From contig NZ_JACHMB010000001.1 of assembly GCF_014204795.1 (NCBI RefSeq), positions 9,932,501 to 9,996,500 of the forward strand: 64,000 nt of DNA, written 5' to 3'. Below are positions 41,518-51,702 of this stretch, in pieces. This DNA comes from Nonomuraea jabiensis (GTDB lineage: Bacteria > Actinomycetota > Actinomycetes > Streptosporangiales > Streptosporangiaceae). The position numbers and the translations under genes are program-made. A model generated the notes under the pieces. The model did not search any database and was not told the DNA's origin. It was given only the letters and a program-made list of their open reading frames with translations. Position 1 is the first letter of the stretch, and every line of letters begins with the position of its first letter.

Positions 41518-42659
41518 TCACGGACACCCCGTAGCGGCGAAGGCGAGGAACTGGGTCGCCTCGCCCTGGTCGAAGTTGTCGTCCGAACCGATCACCAGCG
41601 TGCACGTCCCGTCGGCCAGGCGCGGGCCCCACGCCAGGCTCTCGAGGTTCTGCGCCGGGGGCCGGAAGGAGCTCAGGTCGGAGACCAGCCGCTTGGTCAC
41701 CGGCCGGTATGGCTTGCCCTGCGCCAGGTCGTCCCTGGCCAGCACGTTCGTGGCGCCGCGCAGGTCGATCTCGTAGAGCTTGACCCGGTAGTTGACGCCC
41801 TGGATCCAGGACCGCTCCAGCGCGAGATAGCGGTCGTCGTCGATGGCCAGGATCTCCGACACCCCGCTGTCGGCGTCCCCGCCGGACGGGACCGGGGCGG
41901 CCGGCAGGGGTCCAGCGGGTAGGCGTACTGGGCGCGCGCGATGCCCAGGCGGTTCCACACGGTCAGGCGCGCGGGCGCGCCGCGCGTCACCGAGGGCACG
42001 GGCCCGTCCTCGTGGCGCGGGCCCTCGGTGACGGCGGTGATGCCGCTTTCCGTGACCGCCACCCCTTCAAAGCCGAAATTACGCCTGGGCCCGCTTTCGG
42101 TGTCCGTCAGCCGCAAATTCGGCGGCACCCGCAATTCTCCGACATTACGCCCCTGAAGGTCGGCCATGTGCACCGCGGAGGGGGAAATCGGAATGGCCGG
42201 ATTGGCGCTGTCCGGCCGGTCCCCCTCGTCTCCCCAGATCAGCCGCCCGCTCCACCGGTCGTACCTGATCGACTCGGGGTCGGCCGAGCCCGGCTGGCCG
42301 TACGCCGCGTACGGCGTGCCGTCGGCCCTGGTCAGCGTCCTGACCCCGGTCAGCCGCACGCCGACGAACTCCCCCGTGTCCCGGTTGAAGTCCAGCCGCC
42401 CGGTGTAGAAGCGGGCGGGGTTGTAGCGCCAGCGGTCGTCGGAGACGAAGTACCAGGTGCCGGTGCCGGGATCGCGGTCGATCCCGGACAGCCCGCCCAC
42501 CGTGGTGTCCTCGAACTTCAGCAGGTGCGGCAGCCGCTGCTCCCCGAGGAAGCGTGTGATCCGCACGGGATCCCGCTGCGCCGCCGACGCCGGAGGGGCG
42601 GCGCACGCCACCACCGTGAAGGCGACGGCGATATGCATGATTCGCCGCGAACGAGCCAT
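41518..42659 (-). pseudogene. Frameshifted secreted esterase-like protein of the phytase family
   Basis: A signal peptide (IMHIAVAFTVVACAAPPASA) and the first 245 codons read in one frame (GLSGIDRDPGTGTWYFVSDD, NFGFEGVAVTESGITAVTEG). After AQYAYPLDP the matching continuation is in another frame (GVSEILAIDDDRYLALERSW, LARDDLAQGKPYRPVTKRLV, then NLESLAWGPRL and a proper stop). The switch is at a G-run at 41907-41910, one base short. Restoring it gives about 380 residues, the usual size of the esterase-like phytase domain family (PF13449-type). It could be a true mutation or a sequencing error. Confidence 0.85.
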
Positions 42660-42879
42660 CTGACCCCCGTAATTCGATGCCGAACCGACGGAGAAAATGA
42701 AAGCGCGGATCAGAGGCTAAGTCCACGGACAAATAACGGCACGCCGCCCATCAAAAAGGGCGATTCACGCCAAGAAAACCGTCCCGAAAAGAGGCGACCA
42801 CGCCGTCACACACGGGCCGCTCCCGGTGACCGGCCACGCCGCCATGCGCGATCGGGTCCCGGTGACCGGCCGCGCCCCG

Positions 42880-43758
42880 TCACTCCGGTTCAGCAGCGTG
42901 CGGCGGTAGCGGTGGGCGGTCCGGGGCGGGGCGCGTACCGATCACGGCGGTGGCGTCCAGCTCGTCGGAGCTCGCCACCCGGGCGGCCAGCCCCGCCCGC
43001 GCGACGGCCTCGGCGGTGGTGGCGGCCTGGCGCTCGCTGGTCTCGACCAGGAGGTGCCCGCCGGGCGCGAGCCAGCGCGGCGCGCCCTCGATCACCCGCC
43101 GTACGACGTCGAGCCCGTCGCCGCCGCCGTCGAGCGCCATGAGCGGCTCGTGCAGCCGGGCCTCCGGGGGCAGCAGGTCGATGGAGGACGACGGTACGTA
43201 CGGAGGGCTCGCGATCAGGATGTCCACCCGGCCCAGCAGGGAGGCGGGCAGCGGCTCGTACAGGTCGCCCCGGTAGACCCGGCCCGTGAGCGCGCCGCCC
43301 GACGGGAGGGGCACGGCGGCGAGGTTGCGGCGGGCGCACCGTACGGCGGCGGGGTCCAGGTCGACGGCGTGCAGCTCGGCCTCCCCCAGCCCCACCGCCA
43401 GCGCCGCCCCGGCCGCGCCGCTGCCGCAGCACAGGTCGAGGAGGACCGGCGGACCCGGGACGCGACGGGCCAGCTCGGCGGCCCGGCCGATGAGGAACTC
43501 CGTACGAGGCCTGGGCACGAACACCCCCGGCTCCACGACCACCCGCAGGCCGCAGAACTCCGCCCAGCCGAGGACGTGCTGGAGGGGTTCGCCGGCGGCG
43601 CGGCGTTCGACCATCGCGGCGAGCTCGGCGGGAGTGCGGGCGGTGGAGACGAGCAGCTCGGCCTCGTCCTCGGCGAACACGCAGCCGGCGGCGCGCAGCC
43701 TGGCGACGATGGCGGGGATGGAGAGAGCTGAAGGGACAGATGACGAAAAAACCGACAT
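42880..43758 (-). CDS. PrmC/HemK-related N5-glutamine methyltransferase
   Basis: This 292-residue protein starts at ATG 43758 behind AAAGG. It has the PrmC-type N-terminal helices and QHVLGWAEFCGLRVVVEPGVF, then VFVPRPRTEFLI and the SAM motif VLLDLCCGSGAAGAALA. The catalytic NPPY is changed to ASPPY (Asn to Ser). This is the pattern of the actinobacterial PrmC-like group whose substrate is not established. The Ser may still orient a glutamine side chain. It lies divergent from the SMP-30 gene. Confidence 0.85.
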   Translation of the reverse strand: MSVFSSSVPSALSIPAIVARLRAAGCVFAEDEAELLVSTARTPAELAAMVERRAAGEPLQHVLGWAEFCGLRVVVEPGVFVPRPRTEFLIGRAAELARRVPGPPVLLDLCCGSGAAGAALAVGLGEAELHAVDLDPAAVRCARRNLAAVPLPSGGALTGRVYRGDLYEPLPASLLGRVDILIASPPYVPSSSIDLLPPEARLHEPLMALDGGGDGLDVVRRVIEGAPRWLAPGGHLLVETSERQAATTAEAVARAGLAARVASSDELDATAVIGTRPAPDRPPLPPHAAEPE

Positions 43759-43946
43759 GAGAGCCTTTCGGGATGCCGATGGGCGCTCCCGCGGTCACCT
43801 AATCCGGATCACGGGGAGGGAGCACCCGGCCTGCAACAGCGTTGATGGGGCTCACCTCCTAAGGACGATCTGCCCGAGAGCGTACCAGAGCCTTCCTGGC
43901 AGAATTCCGTCTGGATCACCACCCCGCGACCTCCTGGGAGAGCGTC

Positions 43947-44810
43947 ATGACCATCGCCCCGTACCCCGTGACCGACCCCGTGGCCGAGCTCGGCGAGGGC
44001 CCTGTGTGGTCGAGCCGGTGGGGCGGGCTGCGCTGGGTGGACCTGCTGGCCGGTGACGTGCTGGCGCTCGACCCGCAGGGCGGGGTGCGCCGCCGCCACG
44101 TGGGCAAGGTGGCCGCCGCGCTGCGCCCGCGCGCGTCGGGCGGGTACGTGGTCGCGGGCGAGCGCGAGCTGCTGCTGTCCGACTCCGACGATCTGGACGC
44201 CCCGCTCCACTCCCTGGGCGAGGCGTGGACCGACCCCGGGATCCGCATGAACGACGGCGGCTGCGACCCCGGCGGCCGCTTCTACATCGGCAGCATGGCC
44301 TACGACGAGACCCCGGGGCGCGGGTCGTTCTACGTGGCCGGGCCCGGCGGCGACCTGCGGGTGGTGCTGCCGGAGGTGACGATCTCGAACGGGTTCGACT
44401 TCAGCCCGGACGGCTCCCTGGCCTACTACGCCGACACCACGACCGGCCGCGTCGACGTGCTCGACTACGACCCGGAGGGCGGGCTGAGCGGGCGCCGCCC
44501 GTTCGCCGTCGTGGACCCGGAGGACGGGTTTCCCGACGGGCTGACCGTCGACGCGGAGGGCGGGGTCTGGGTGGCGCTGTGGGACGGCGGGGCCGTACGC
44601 CGCTACGACGCCGGCGGCCGGCTCGATGCCGTGGTCAGCCTGCCGGTACGGAGGGTCACGGCGGTGACGTTCGGCGGCGAGGGCCTGGACCGGCTGTTCA
44701 TCACCACCGCCGCGCTCGGCGTGGACCGGGCGGAGCAGCCGGACGCGGGCGCCCTCTTCGCCGCCGACCCCGGCGTCAAGGGACGGCCGGTCCTCCTCAC
44801 TACCTTGTGA
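43947..44810 (+). CDS. SMP-30/gluconolactonase-family hydrolase
   Basis: This 287-residue protein starts at ATG 43947 behind GGGAGAG. The six-bladed propeller family is marked by LGEGPVWSSRWGGLRWVDLL with metal Glu, RMNDGGCDPGGRFYIGSMAY, TISNGFDFSPDGSLAYYADT and EDGFPDGLTVDAEGGVWVAL with metal Asp. It should hydrolyse sugar lactones or similar esters with a divalent cation in the cytosol. No sugar catabolic genes are adjacent. Confidence 0.92.
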   Translation: MTIAPYPVTDPVAELGEGPVWSSRWGGLRWVDLLAGDVLALDPQGGVRRRHVGKVAAALRPRASGGYVVAGERELLLSDSDDLDAPLHSLGEAWTDPGIRMNDGGCDPGGRFYIGSMAYDETPGRGSFYVAGPGGDLRVVLPEVTISNGFDFSPDGSLAYYADTTTGRVDVLDYDPEGGLSGRRPFAVVDPEDGFPDGLTVDAEGGVWVALWDGGAVRRYDAGGRLDAVVSLPVRRVTAVTFGGEGLDRLFITTAALGVDRAEQPDAGALFAADPGVKGRPVLLTTL

Positions 44811-44817
44811 GAGTGCT

Positions 44818-44857
44818 AACCTAGGGCATCTAGGAAAACAACTAGATGGCTTAGGTT
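44818..44857. promoter_or_regulatory. Nested inverted repeats upstream of the TetR-FBP operon
   Basis: AACCTA (44818-44823) pairs with TAGGTT (44852-44857), and inside it CATCTAG (44827-44833) pairs with CTAGATG (44842-44848) around 8 bases. The structure ends just before AGGAGG of the TetR gene. It is a likely TetR operator and could also fold in RNA. Confidence 0.65.
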
Positions 44858-44869
44858 CAGGAGGTGGCC

Positions 44870-45469
44870 ATGGCCCGTGCCGGGCTGACGGCGGACCGGG
44901 TGACCGAGGCGGCCGCGGAACTGGCCGACGAGGTCGGGTTCGACAACATCACCGTGTCCGCGCTGGCACGCCGGTTCGGGGTCGCGGACGCGAGCCTGTA
45001 CTCACACGTCAAGAACCTCAAGGACCTGCGGGTCCGGGTGGCGATCCTGGCCGCCCGCGACCTGGCCGACCGGCTGGCCGACGCGACGGCGGGGCGGGCG
45101 GGCAAGGAGTCGCTGGCCGGGTTCGCCAGTGCGTGGCGCGAGTTCGCCCGGACGCGGCCCGGCCGCTACCAGGCCACCCAGCTGCCCCTGGACCCGGCCG
45201 TGGTGGCCGAGTCCGCGGGGCATCTGCGGATCATGTCCATCACGTACGCGCACCTGAGCGCGTACGGGCTCGCCGAGCCGGACCTGACCGACGCCATTCG
45301 CCTGCTGCGCAGCACGTACCAGGGATTCTTCAGCCTGGAGGCGAGCGCCGGGTTCAACCACCCCCGCGACCTCCAGGACACCTGGACGAAGATCCTCGAT
45401 GTGCTCGACGTCGCGCTGAGGCATTGGCCGAGCAACCCCCAAGGAAACGATCATGAATTCCCTCACTGA
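44870..45469 (+). CDS. TetR-family regulator
   Basis: This 199-residue regulator starts at ATG 44870 with AGGAGG 5 bases upstream. The HTH is at residues 8-50 (AAAELADEVGFDNITVSALA, GVADASLYSHVKNLKDLR). The C-terminal region has the TetR_C WHG-type pattern (LRSTYQGFFSLEASAGFNHP). It overlaps the FBP-domain gene by 17 bases, so both are co-expressed. The nested repeats upstream make autoregulation likely. Confidence 0.9.
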   Translation: MARAGLTADRVTEAAAELADEVGFDNITVSALARRFGVADASLYSHVKNLKDLRVRVAILAARDLADRLADATAGRAGKESLAGFASAWREFARTRPGRYQATQLPLDPAVVAESAGHLRIMSITYAHLSAYGLAEPDLTDAIRLLRSTYQGFFSLEASAGFNHPRDLQDTWTKILDVLDVALRHWPSNPQGNDHEFPH

Positions 45470-45959
45470 GAACGACATCCGCGCGTCCTTCGTCAACTGC
45501 TCCAAGGGCGAGGCCCGCCGGCTCGGCCTCCCGCGCGACCTGTCCGAGTCCCCTTGGACCGACCTCGACTTCCTGGGCTGGCGTGACCCGGGGGCGCCCG
45601 AGCGGGCGTACCTGGTGGCCGAGCGCGACGGCGAGCCGGTCGGCGTGGCGCTGCGCCTGACGCAGGAGGTGCGCAGGAGCTTCACGAAGTCCACGCTGTG
45701 CTCGGTCTGCGTGACGCCGCACTCGGGCACGGGGGTGGCGCTGTTCACCGCGCCCAGGACCGGAGCGGCGGGCCGCCAGGGCAACACGGTCGGCGCCTAC
45801 ATGTGCGCGGACCTGGCCTGCTCCCTCTACGTCCGCGACAAGAAGCGCACGGAACTGGGCACCCGCTTCGAGTCGCTCACGGTGGCGGAGCGGATCGTGC
45901 GTGCGGCCGCCAACCTGGACGGGTTCCTGGACCGGGTGCTCGACGGCAATCTCAAGTGA
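45453..45959 (+). CDS. FBP-domain (FusB-like, EF-G-binding) zinc-finger protein
   Basis: This 168-residue protein starts inside the TetR gene behind AAGGAAA. It follows the actinobacterial FBP family: N-terminal helical hairpin (ASFVNCSKGEARRLGLP, WTDLDFLGWRDPGAPERAYL), and a C-terminal treble-clef zinc finger with STLCSVC and MCADLACSLYVR. FusB proteins with this C-terminal fold bind EF-G and free ribosomes stalled by fusidic acid. Whether this relative gives resistance or only binds EF-G in normal physiology is unknown. TetR control suggests an inducible role. Confidence 0.85.
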   Translation: MNSLTENDIRASFVNCSKGEARRLGLPRDLSESPWTDLDFLGWRDPGAPERAYLVAERDGEPVGVALRLTQEVRRSFTKSTLCSVCVTPHSGTGVALFTAPRTGAAGRQGNTVGAYMCADLACSLYVRDKKRTELGTRFESLTVAERIVRAAANLDGFLDRVLDGNLK

Positions 45960-45968
45960 CGTGACTCG

Positions 45969-46055
45969 GCGACAGCCGCCCGAGGCGACGCGGCTTCGCA
46001 ACAGCGGCGCGAGGTGACACAGCTTGCAGACGGCGGCCCGAGGTGACGGGGCTTG
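45969..46055. repeat. Degenerate ~28-bp repeat in the FBP/LysR convergent gap
   Basis: Within the 254-bp gap 45960-46213, three imperfect copies of a 28-29-bp unit occur, each with a CCGAGG(T/C)GAC core followed by GCTT(G/C) (cores near 45981, 46009 and 46038). The remainder of the gap is GC-rich with no credible gene. It lies between two gene 3' ends. Confidence 0.6.
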
Positions 46056-46213
46056 GCGGGGGCGACGTCCAGCGCGCGTCCGCGGGCGGGAAGGGCCGTC
46101 CGCGGCGCCGTCCGGGCGCTCTGTGAGGCGGCCGGTGCGGGCGTCGCCCATGGCTTGGACAGCGCTTGCCCGCCCGGCGGTTCCATCGAAACGCCGGCGA
46201 ACCCGCACCCGCG

Positions 46214-47128
46214 TCAACCCAGCAGCTCAGGCGCGTGATCCTTGAGCCTGTCCAGGAAGGCCGCCGCCAGCCGGCTCCGGTGGCCGCGCCTCCTCCGTAC
46301 GGCGACCACGGGCAGGCCCGCGTCCAGGCTCTCCACCTCGATCGCCCGCAGGCTGCCGATGCGCAGCTCCTCCCGGACGCTCCCGGTGGGCATGAGCGCG
46401 ACGCCCAGCCCGGCCTCGACCAGCCTGCGCTGCGCGGTGAGGCTGTCGATCCTGGTGATCGCGGGGTCGGCCAGCCCGGACGCGAGCAGCAGGCGTTCGA
46501 GGAGATGGCCGAACGAGTCCGACTGCCCCCGCTCGGGCGGAAAGCCGAGCCACCGCTCCCCCTGGAGCGCCCGCAGGTCGGGCAGGCGGCGGGCGGTGAC
46601 CGGGTGCGAGGCGGGCACCACGACCTGGAGCTTCTCCACGCCGAGCGGGATCGACTCCAGCTTGGGGTCGGCGTCGGAGAAGTAGCGAAGACCCAGGGAC
46701 GCCTCGCCGCCGCGCACGAGCGCGCTCACCTCGCGGCTGGTCGCGGTGCGCAGCTCGACCGAGGCGTCGGGGAACTCCGCCTCGAACGCGCGCAGCGCCC
46801 GGACGATGTGCGAGTCGGCCAGGGTGCCGACGATGGCCAGGCTGAGGGCCTGCGCCTCGGCGGGCTCCCGCGACAGGTCCCGTACGGCCCGCTCGCCGTC
46901 GCGCATCGCGGCGAGGGCGGCCTCCGCGTACGGCAGCAGCGCCCGTCCCGCCTCGGTGAGCACCACCCGCCGACCGGCCCGCTCGAACAGCGCCGCGCCC
47001 AGCGAGCGCTCCAGCTCCCTGATCCGGCGGCTGATCGCGGGCTGGGACCGGTCGAGCCTCCGGGACGCCTCCGTGAACCCGCCCGACTGGGCGATGCACA
47101 CGAACGCTTCGAGCTCTTCCACCGTCAT
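46214..47128 (-). CDS. LysR-family regulator
   Basis: This 304-residue regulator has an N-terminal winged helix (VEELEAFVCIAQSGGFTEAS, RSQPAISRRIRELERSLGAA) and a two-lobed effector domain (LSLAIVGTLADSHIVRALR, LLLASGLADPAITRIDSLT). It is divergent from the PEP-mutase-like gene across 78 bp with a clear LysR-type site. It probably activates that gene in response to a small molecule. Confidence 0.92.
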   Translation of the reverse strand: MTVEELEAFVCIAQSGGFTEASRRLDRSQPAISRRIRELERSLGAALFERAGRRVVLTEAGRALLPYAEAALAAMRDGERAVRDLSREPAEAQALSLAIVGTLADSHIVRALRAFEAEFPDASVELRTATSREVSALVRGGEASLGLRYFSDADPKLESIPLGVEKLQVVVPASHPVTARRLPDLRALQGERWLGFPPERGQSDSFGHLLERLLLASGLADPAITRIDSLTAQRRLVEAGLGVALMPTGSVREELRIGSLRAIEVESLDAGLPVVAVRRRRGHRSRLAAAFLDRLKDHAPELLG

Positions 47129-47148
47129 GATCCATCAGTATTCCTGAT

Positions 47149-47175
47149 GTCAAATGTCAGATCTATGCATTTGAC
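47149..47175. promoter_or_regulatory. LysR-type operator GTCAAATG-N11-CATTTGAC
   Basis: A perfect 8-bp inverted repeat, GTCAAATG at 47149-47156 and CATTTGAC at 47168-47175, with an 11-base spacer. This is the T-N11-A spacing of LysR recognition sites. It sits between the divergent LysR and PEP-mutase-like genes. Confidence 0.8.
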
Positions 47176-47206
47176 GGATCGCGAGAACGGCGACGACAGT
47201 GGGCTC

Positions 47207-48028
47207 ATGACCGATCAGACGACCAGGGCCATGCGGTTCCGGGCTCTCCACGAACGGCCGGAGCCCTTCCTGCTGCCCAACCCGTGGGACGCCGGAACGG
47301 CGCGGCTGCTGGCCGGCCTCGGCTTCGAGGCGATCGCCACCACGAGCCTCGGCGTGGCCAACATGCTCGGCCGCACCCGGGCCGGCCGGCAGGACGTCCT
47401 CGACAACTGCCGCCTCATCAGCGAGGCGACGCCCCTGCCGGTGAACGCCGATCTCGAGAACGGCTTCGCCGACGAGCCCGCCGAGGCGGCCAAGATGATC
47501 GAGGACGCCTGCGCGTGCGGCGCCGTCGGGGCGTCCATCGAGGACGCGACGGGCGACCCCCGGCGGCCGATCTACGACTTCGGGCTCGCCGTCGAGCGGA
47601 TCCAAGCGGCCGTCGAGGTCGCCCGCGGCCTGCCGGTCCCGCCCGTTCTGACCGCCAGGGCCGAGAACCTCCTGTACGGCGTCGCCGACCTGGACGACAC
47701 GATCAGGCGCCTGCAGGCGTTCGAGGCGGCGGGCGCCGACGTCCTGTACGCGCCGGGCCTGCGCACGCTCGACCAGATGCGCGCGGTCGTCTCGTCCGTC
47801 GGCAGGCCGGTCAACGTGGTGATGGGCTTCGCGGACCCCTCGATCACGCTGGAGCAGCTCGCCGAGATCGGGGTGCGGCGGGTGAGCATCGGCGGCGCGC
47901 TCTCCCGGCTCGCCCTGGGGTCATTCCTGGACGGAGCCCGGCAGATGCGGGCGGGCCGGTTCGGCTTCCTCACCGAGATGGTCTCGATCTCCGACCTCCA
48001 CGAGGCATTCGCCCCGCCATCCGAGTAG
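47207..48028 (+). CDS. Isocitrate lyase/PEP mutase-superfamily protein
   Basis: This 273-residue protein starts at ATG 47207. It shows the superfamily pattern LLPNPWDAGTARLLAGLGFE, PLPVNADLENGFADEP with metal-binding Asp and Glu, GASIEDATGDPRRPIYD, VLTARAENLLYG and RRVSIGGALSRLALGSF. The isocitrate-lyase KKCGH loop is absent, so it is of the PEP_mutase (PF13714) group, with C-C or P-C lyase relatives and unknown substrate. The divergent LysR gene likely controls it. Confidence 0.88.
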   Translation: MTDQTTRAMRFRALHERPEPFLLPNPWDAGTARLLAGLGFEAIATTSLGVANMLGRTRAGRQDVLDNCRLISEATPLPVNADLENGFADEPAEAAKMIEDACACGAVGASIEDATGDPRRPIYDFGLAVERIQAAVEVARGLPVPPVLTARAENLLYGVADLDDTIRRLQAFEAAGADVLYAPGLRTLDQMRAVVSSVGRPVNVVMGFADPSITLEQLAEIGVRRVSIGGALSRLALGSFLDGARQMRAGRFGFLTEMVSISDLHEAFAPPSE

Positions 48029-48034
48029 GTCGCC

Positions 48035-48155
48035 GCCCCCGCCCTTCGCAAGCGCCACCGCGCCGAGCCCCACTGCCCGAGTGCCATCCGCGTAGGTCAT
48101 CGCCACCCGACCTTCCCGAGCGCCGCTTCCCGAGCACCACCGCCCGAGCGCCATC
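48035..48155. repeat. Degenerate short repeat in the PEP-mutase/membrane-protein convergent gap
   Basis: In the 133-bp gap 48029-48161, variants of CCCGAGCGCCAYCG recur four or five times (near 48079, 48118, 48130 and 48146). It is another convergent 3'-3' junction with low-complexity GC-rich repeats and no gene. Confidence 0.55.
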
Positions 48156-48161
48156 GCTGGA

Positions 48162-48542
48162 TCAGCTCGCCGAAGCGCGGGCTCGCCGGGTGAGTAGCCA
48201 CTGCCAGCGCGGCAGCTCCAGCACCGCGGTGACCACGGCCAGCACCGACACCGCCCCGGCGACGACGACGGGCCAGGCGGCCCACGCCGCCGCCATCGCG
48301 GCCACGAGCTGCAGCAGGACCAGCGCGATCGTCACCGGCCCTGGCACCGCGACGATCACGTTCCGTTTGTCGCCGGGCGTGGAGAAGAGCGTCGGCAGGC
48401 CGATCAGCACGACGACCGACAGCACGGCCAGCGGCACGGAGTGCGGGGCGAGGGCCCACGGGGTCGCGACCCAGGCGACCAGCTCGGTGGCGAACCGGAA
48501 CGCGGAGGCGACGCGGTCGTCCGGGCGCGGGGTGGAGGGCAT
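48162..48542 (-). CDS. Small four-helix membrane protein
   Basis: This 126-residue protein has four hydrophobic segments (AWVATPWALAPHSVPLAVLS, VVLIGLPTLF, VTIALVLLQLVAAMAAAWAA, VVVAGAVSVLAVVTAVLEL). A conserved-looking loop, STPGDKRNVIVAVPGP, recalls YrdB-type (DUF2568) membrane proteins. Function unknown. The start ATG 48542 lacks a strong ribosome site. Confidence 0.65.
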   Translation of the reverse strand: MPSTPRPDDRVASAFRFATELVAWVATPWALAPHSVPLAVLSVVVLIGLPTLFSTPGDKRNVIVAVPGPVTIALVLLQLVAAMAAAWAAWPVVVAGAVSVLAVVTAVLELPRWQWLLTRRARASAS

Positions 48543-48855
48543 GCGCGCAATCTACCGGGTGCGCCCCGCGTGATCCGCGGGGGCACCCGGCGTCAGCCGA
48601 CCACGACCCGCACCCCGGGCGAGGGAGGGTGCCGATGCGCGCGTGCGGGGTGTCGGGACGGCCTTCACGGCATGGAGGCCCGCCGCCTCATCCCCGACCC
48701 GGACACGGGCCTCTGACCCCCGCCTTACGTCCCCTTCCGCGCCATCGTCGGCAGGCCCCGCCGCCCGCGGGCCACCTCGGGGTGAGCTTCCCCTCGACTC
48801 GAGGCCATGGCTCGCGGCCCCGAGCCGCCGAATCCAGGGGCCCTGAGGTCGGGAC

Positions 48856-49665
48856 GTTGTCCTTGACGGCGTCGGCGAGGTCGTCCTGCTCGGTCAGGCT
48901 CTCCTCGACCTTGTGCGAGGTCTCCTCGGCGGTCCGCTCGACCAGCGTGCGGCGGGTGCTGCTCTCGACCACCTCGACCATGCCGCCGGAGCTGATCCAC
49001 AGGTGGCCGACGCAGGAAGGTGTCGAACTCGAAGAAGTACTCCCTGAACAGGTTGACCAGCCCGACCGGCGACAGCACCCCCTGCGCGAGGGTGTCGAAC
49101 CGCTCGGCGAGCGCCGCCAGCCCCTCGTCGTCGAGCGCGGGCGGCCTGCCAGGCGAACGCGCCGCCGCCGAGGCGGGCCGGCCGCTCGTCGGCGAGCGCC
49201 CGGCGGCCCGCAGGAATCCGTTCTGGCCGAATCATCCGGCCAGCGGCTGGTAGACGCCGAACAGCTCGCCGGCGTACGGCAGGGCGCCGGTGAAGTCGTC
49301 GGGCGGTCGCCCGTTGAACACCGGCGCGCCGACCATGGGCGCGGTCATGACCTGCAGGGGCTGCGCCGTGGTGCCCGCCCCCCCGCCAGGAACGGCACCG
49401 CGGCGAGCGACTGCCCCTGCGGCGCCTTGGCCATGAGCACCTCGTACGAGGACTCCACCGACGGAGCGACGAACGAGATCGTCTGGGGCCCCGGCGAGGT
49501 GATCTGCCGGCCCGCGTACACGCGGCTGGAGGTGGCGCCCCGCAGCACGAAGGCGCCTTCGAGCTGCGGCACGCCCGGGTATTGCTCGGGGCCACGCACG
49601 TCCGCCCGGCGCGGCAGGCCGATGGCGATGCGCTGGCCCGGCGTGAGATCCCCCTGCCCGGCCCG
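48856..49665 (-). pseudogene. Multiply frameshifted remnant of a large unrecognised protein
   Basis: No intact gene spans 48543-49869. Protein-like pieces occur in order on the minus strand but in different frames: TPGQRIAIGLPRRADVRGPE through AKAPQGQSLAAVPFLAGG; then VMTAPMVGAPVFNGRPPDD to GELFGVYQPLAG; then RRALADERPARLGGGAFAW; then LDDEGLAALAERFDTLAQGV to NLFREYFFEFDTFL; then WISSGGMVEVVESSTRRTLV to EQDDLADAVKDNV. One switch is at a 7-C run (49378-49384). The pieces are coherent, so this is a decayed gene rather than noise. The family is not recognised. Confidence 0.7.
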
Positions 49666-49869
49666 GGGTTGTTCGTGTCCACCCGTCAGGACCAGATGCT
49701 GTATCCGTTGCCGGTGGTGGGCCCGGGATCGCGGCCCGGCCGGCGAAGGTGACTGTCAGCATCGAACACCACCTGACCAGGGTCAGGGCGGCCGGGCGCG
49801 GCGCATGAGTATGGCCTGCTCAACGTGCGCCCGCGGAAGCGGACTGTCACCCCGGGAGGGGGGCTCGGG

Positions 49870-51495
<1,626 letters not shown>

Positions 51496-51549
51496 GTTCT
51501 CTCCTGCTCATGATGGGGGCGTGCCGGGACGGCGCCCGCGACGGACGGC

Positions 51550-51579
51550 CCGCGGGCAGGCGGCATGACCTGCCCGCGG
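51550..51579 (-). promoter_or_regulatory. 11-bp hairpin in the groEL 5' leader
   Basis: CCGCGGGCAGG (51550-51560) and CCTGCCCGCGG (51569-51579) form a perfect 11-bp stem with an 8-base loop, between CIRCE and the start codon. It may stabilise the mRNA or slow translation. No function is shown. Confidence 0.55.
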
Positions 51580-51597
51580 ACCTCGCCGTCCCGGCGG

Positions 51598-51624
51598 CTG
51601 GCACTCTCAAGGGGTGAGTGCCAG
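51598..51624. promoter_or_regulatory. CIRCE element (HrcA operator) of groEL
   Basis: CTGGCACTC-N9-GAGTGCCAG (51598-51606 and 51616-51624) matches the CIRCE inverted repeat GCACTC-N9-GAGTGC with the standard 9-base spacer, about 100 bp upstream of the groEL start. HrcA should repress the gene at normal temperature. Confidence 0.93.
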
Positions 51625-51651
51625 GCGTCTCCCCGCACTTTACCCACAACT

Positions 51652-51683
51652 TGCGCGCCACGCACATAGTGCGCGGCACGCAA
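51652..51683. promoter_or_regulatory. Paired TGCG-N5-CGCA sites before a TetR gene
   Basis: TGCGCGCCACGCA (51652-51664) and TGCGCGGCACGCA (51671-51683) differ by one base, 19 bp apart. Each is an inverted repeat of TGCG/CGCA. They lie 20 bp before the TetR ATG at 51703 and are likely its operators. Confidence 0.6.
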
Positions 51684-51702
51684 TATCGGATAGAGTCATC
51701 TC

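Noticed and set aside
42830..42890. Repeated GGTGACCGGCC stretch after the PrmC-like gene
   Set aside because: Only two short copies; too little to call a repeat family or a regulatory site.
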